64,000 bases of DNA from Bacteroides eggerthii. Lineage in GTDB: Bacteria > Bacteroidota > Bacteroidia > Bacteroidales > Bacteroidaceae. Shown here piece after piece: positions 61,647 through 64,000 of this stretch. The number at the start of each line of letters is the position of its first letter. The stretch's first letter is position 1. Location of the stretch: contig NZ_CP102258.1 in NCBI RefSeq assembly GCF_025146565.1, positions 1,892,001 through 1,956,000 of the forward strand, written 5' to 3'. The notes below the pieces were generated by a model that saw only the letters and a list, made by a program, of their open reading frames with translations, was not told where the DNA came from and ran no database searches. The translations under genes and the position numbers were made by a program.

Positions 61647-64000
61647 ATGAAAAAACAAAAAACTCTTTTACTTTTATGTAACTTGTTTTGTTGCATACTA
61701 TTACCGCTGTCGGCGCAAAAGCCTGCAACTAATCCTGTGATTTATGCTGATGCACCAGATATGTCAATGCTGCGTGTGGGGGATACTTATTACATGAGCA
61801 GCACTACGATGCATATGTCTCCGGGAGTTCCTATTATGAAATCAAATGACTTGGTGAATTGGAAATTGGTGAATTATGCTTACGATACGCTTGCCAATAT
61901 ACCTACCATGAACTTGGATGACGGGAAAAATACTTATGGGCGTGGGTCGTGGGCGAGTTGTCTTCGCTATCACGAGGGAGTGTACTATCTCTCCACTTTC
62001 GCTCAGACTACGGGCAAGACATATTTTTATACCACTAAAAATCTTGAAAAAGGTCCCTGGAAGTGTACGGAATTCTCTCCCGCTTATCATGATCATTCTT
62101 TTTTCTTTGATGAGGACGGGCATATCTACATGATATATGGTAATGGGAAACTCTTTTTGGCAGAGCTGAAACCGGATCTTTCAGGCGTAAAGCCGGGTAC
62201 GGAGAGGGTGCTGATAGAGAATGCCAGTGCACCGGCCGGAGATAATATCATGCTGGGTGCTGAAGGTTCACAACTTTTCAAGGTAAACGGGAAGTATTAT
62301 CTTTTTAATATCACTTGGCCACGTGGCGGAGTGCGTACTGTGATTGTGCATCGTGCTGATAAGATAACTGGACCTTATGAAGGACGAGTCGTTTTTCAGG
62401 ATCGTGGAATTGCACAAGGTGGGCTGGTGGATACACCGGATGGACGCTGGTTTGCTTATCTGTTTGAGGATTGCGGTGCGGTAGGTCGTATTCCTTATCT
62501 TGTTCCGGTTGAGTGGAAAGATGGATGGCCTGTTTTGGGTGTGAATGGGCGTGCTCCTGCTAAGTTGGAATTGCCCGATAGTCGTGGACTCATTCCGGGT
62601 ATTGTTGCTTCTGATGATTTCAACCGGAAGAAAGGAGAGCGTGCCTTGCCGTTAGTATGGCAATGGAATCATAATCCGGACAATGCGTTGTGGTCTCTTT
62701 CTGCCCGTAAGGGATATTTGCGGTTGACAACTGGTCGGATGGAGACTTCTTTTACACAAGCTAAGAATATATTGACGCAACGTACTATCGGTCCTGTTTG
62801 TACAGGTTCGGTCAGTATGGATGTTTCAGGAATGAAAGAGGGAGACTTTGCGGGACTGTCTCTTTTCCAGCGTAAATATGGACAGGTAGGTGTTAAGGTT
62901 ACTGATGGCAAGAAATATATTGTGATGGTGAATGGTGAGAATGAAACTCCCGCAGAGGTGGAAAAAGTACCGTTGAACCAGCAGGTTGTTTATTTCAAAG
63001 CAGAGTGTGACTTCAGGAACAAAGTCGATAAAGGCTATTTCTATTATAGCTTGGATGGAAGTAATTGGAAAGCTATCGGTAACGTCCTGAAGATGCAATA
63101 TACCATGCCGCACTTCATGGGCTATCGCTTTGCTTTGTTCAATTACGCAACGAAAGAAGTGGGAGGATATGCTGATTTTGATTATTTTAAGATAGAAGAT
63201 AAGATTTCCGATTGTCGTTGGGAGGACATCTGTTATGCGGATGACAAACTGGAAGGTCATAAGTTGGATATCTACTTGCCTGATATGGACGAGCCTTCTT
63301 ATAAGGTGGTGGTACTTATTTATGGCAGTGCCTGGTTTGCTAATAATATGAAACAAGCAGCCTTTCAGGTTTTTGGTAAGTCGTTGCTTGATAAAGGTTT
63401 TGCAGTGGTTTCCATTAATCACCGTTCAAGCGGGGATGCCAAATTCCCGGCACAGATTAATGATGTGAAGGCTGCAATTCGTTTCATTCGTGCTAATGCT
63501 GCCAAGTATAAGTTGGATACTTCTTTTATAGGAATTACCGGCTTTTCATCGGGTGGACATTTAGCTTCTTTGGCGGGGACAACCAATGGTGTGAAATCTT
63601 ATACGATAGGGGCTAAGACGGTAGATTTAGAAGGTAATGTAGGGTTGTATCCTTCTTTCAGCAGCCGGGTGGATGCGGTAGTTAATTGGTTCGGACCGAT
63701 AGATATGACACGCATGGAGAACTGTAATACCACTAAAGGGGCTAATTCTCCTGAGGCAGCTTTGATCGGCGGGGTACCCGCCGATAATTTGGATATGTTG
63801 GCTCTTCTAAATCCCATTACTTATATAGATAAAAACGATCCTAAATTTATTGTTATTCATGGTGAAGCGGACACTGTGGTTCCCAATTGTCAAAGTATCT
63901 TTTTCTCTGAGGCTCTGAGGGCACAGGGACGTTTGGAAGAATTTATTTCTGTTCCCGGCGGACAACATGGTCCTGTCACTTTCAATGAAAATACTCTCAA
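61647..64000 (+). CDS. GH43-esterase fusion, 3' end cut by the window
   Basis: The start is ATG 61647 (MKKQKTLLLLCNLFCCILLPLSAQ, a signal peptide), and the frame stays open to the end of the window, at least 784 codons. Residues about 25-310 are a GH43 propeller with YADAPDMSML (base Asp), YHDHSFFFDEDG and MLGAEGSQLF (acid Glu). A beta-sandwich follows (about 315-520, with DDFNRKKG). The last part, from about residue 530, is an alpha/beta-hydrolase: VVVLIYGSAWFANN as oxyanion loop, GFSSGGHLASLAG with the Ser nucleophile, and a late Asp/His pair (GEADTVV and GGQHGP). It probably removes arabinose or xylose and an acyl group from one side chain. The stop codon lies outside. Confidence 0.9.
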   Translation, partial: MKKQKTLLLLCNLFCCILLPLSAQKPATNPVIYADAPDMSMLRVGDTYYMSSTTMHMSPGVPIMKSNDLVNWKLVNYAYDTLANIPTMNLDDGKNTYGRGSWASCLRYHEGVYYLSTFAQTTGKTYFYTTKNLEKGPWKCTEFSPAYHDHSFFFDEDGHIYMIYGNGKLFLAELKPDLSGVKPGTERVLIENASAPAGDNIMLGAEGSQLFKVNGKYYLFNITWPRGGVRTVIVHRADKITGPYEGRVVFQDRGIAQGGLVDTPDGRWFAYLFEDCGAVGRIPYLVPVEWKDGWPVLGVNGRAPAKLELPDSRGLIPGIVASDDFNRKKGERALPLVWQWNHNPDNALWSLSARKGYLRLTTGRMETSFTQAKNILTQRTIGPVCTGSVSMDVSGMKEGDFAGLSLFQRKYGQVGVKVTDGKKYIVMVNGENETPAEVEKVPLNQQVVYFKAECDFRNKVDKGYFYYSLDGSNWKAIGNVLKMQYTMPHFMGYRFALFNYATKEVGGYADFDYFKIEDKISDCRWEDICYADDKLEGHKLDIYLPDMDEPSYKVVVLIYGSAWFANNMKQAAFQVFGKSLLDKGFAVVSINHRSSGDAKFPAQINDVKAAIRFIRANAAKYKLDTSFIGITGFSSGGHLASLAGTTNGVKSYTIGAKTVDLEGNVGLYPSFSSRVDAVVNWFGPIDMTRMENCNTTKGANSPEAALIGGVPADNLDMLALLNPITYIDKNDPKFIVIHGEADTVVPNCQSIFFSEALRAQGRLEEFISVPGGQHGPVTFNENTL

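Overview
The window is chromosomal DNA from a gut Bacteroides (Bacteroidales). The evidence is the repeated TAnnTTTG (mostly TATCTTTG) -7 promoter element with a TTTG/TTG -33 element, two tandem SusC/SusD pairs, DUF4270 and DUF5687 proteins, the 'smalltalk' microprotein, and the glycogen cluster typical of the genus. The xylan locus (SusC/D pairs, CBM-interrupted GH10, GH5, GH43, esterases) recalls the B. intestinalis / B. cellulosilyticus group, but the species cannot be fixed from this sequence alone.

Layout. (1) 1-10630 is part of a capsular polysaccharide locus: a glycosyltransferase cut by the window edge, gmd, three GT2 glycosyltransferases, a Wzy-like polymerase and a small closing gene before a terminator. 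A cassette of DNA-handling genes sits inside it (2279-6063): smalltalk, an HU-like protein, a DUF4248 protein, a VirE_N/VapE primase-helicase-like protein, and a small gene that is open only if read through a -1 frameshift at TTTAAAA. (2) 10660-13613 is a worn accessory island: a DUF1016 (PDDEXK) nuclease remnant, a DUF2442-HTH gene beside a broken DUF4160 gene, a secreted coiled-coil protein, and an Abi_2/AbiF-type HEPN protein followed by a candidate small RNA with its own promoter. (3) 13728-40301 is mostly core: guaA, a Crp/Fnr regulator, marC, the glycogen operon (debranching enzyme, GT4 synthase, GH57), DUF4270 with a half-length glycogen synthase, panC-panD, a fused NfnAB/GltA-type flavoprotein, serS, rplU-rpmA, a HAD phosphatase, an NlpC/P60 lipoprotein with an ABC/DUF5687 exporter, an M16 protease, kdsA, a lipid kinase and miaA.

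(4) 40302-64000 is a xylan utilisation locus: a candidate sRNA, a GH43 lipoprotein, SusC-SusD-SusC-SusD, a DUF1735/DUF5627 surface protein, GH10 xylanase, GH5 enzyme, CE1 esterase, and a GH43-esterase fusion running off the right edge. The three main transcription starts (GH43, first susC, CE1) share ATGTAA half-sites at about 20-21 bp spacing, with one copy 59-60 bp upstream of each -7 element, which suggests one activator. No regulator gene for it is in the window. Between GH5 and CE1 lies a second, decayed VirE_N/HU cassette whose HU gene has a GC-rich, pseudoknot-like leader.

How the parts work together: the SusC/D pairs and the DUF1735 protein would capture xylan oligosaccharides at the surface. 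GH10 and GH5 would cut the backbone, and the GH43 and esterase modules would remove side chains and ester groups. gmd supplies GDP-4-keto-6-deoxymannose for the capsule, and kdsA supplies KDO for the envelope.
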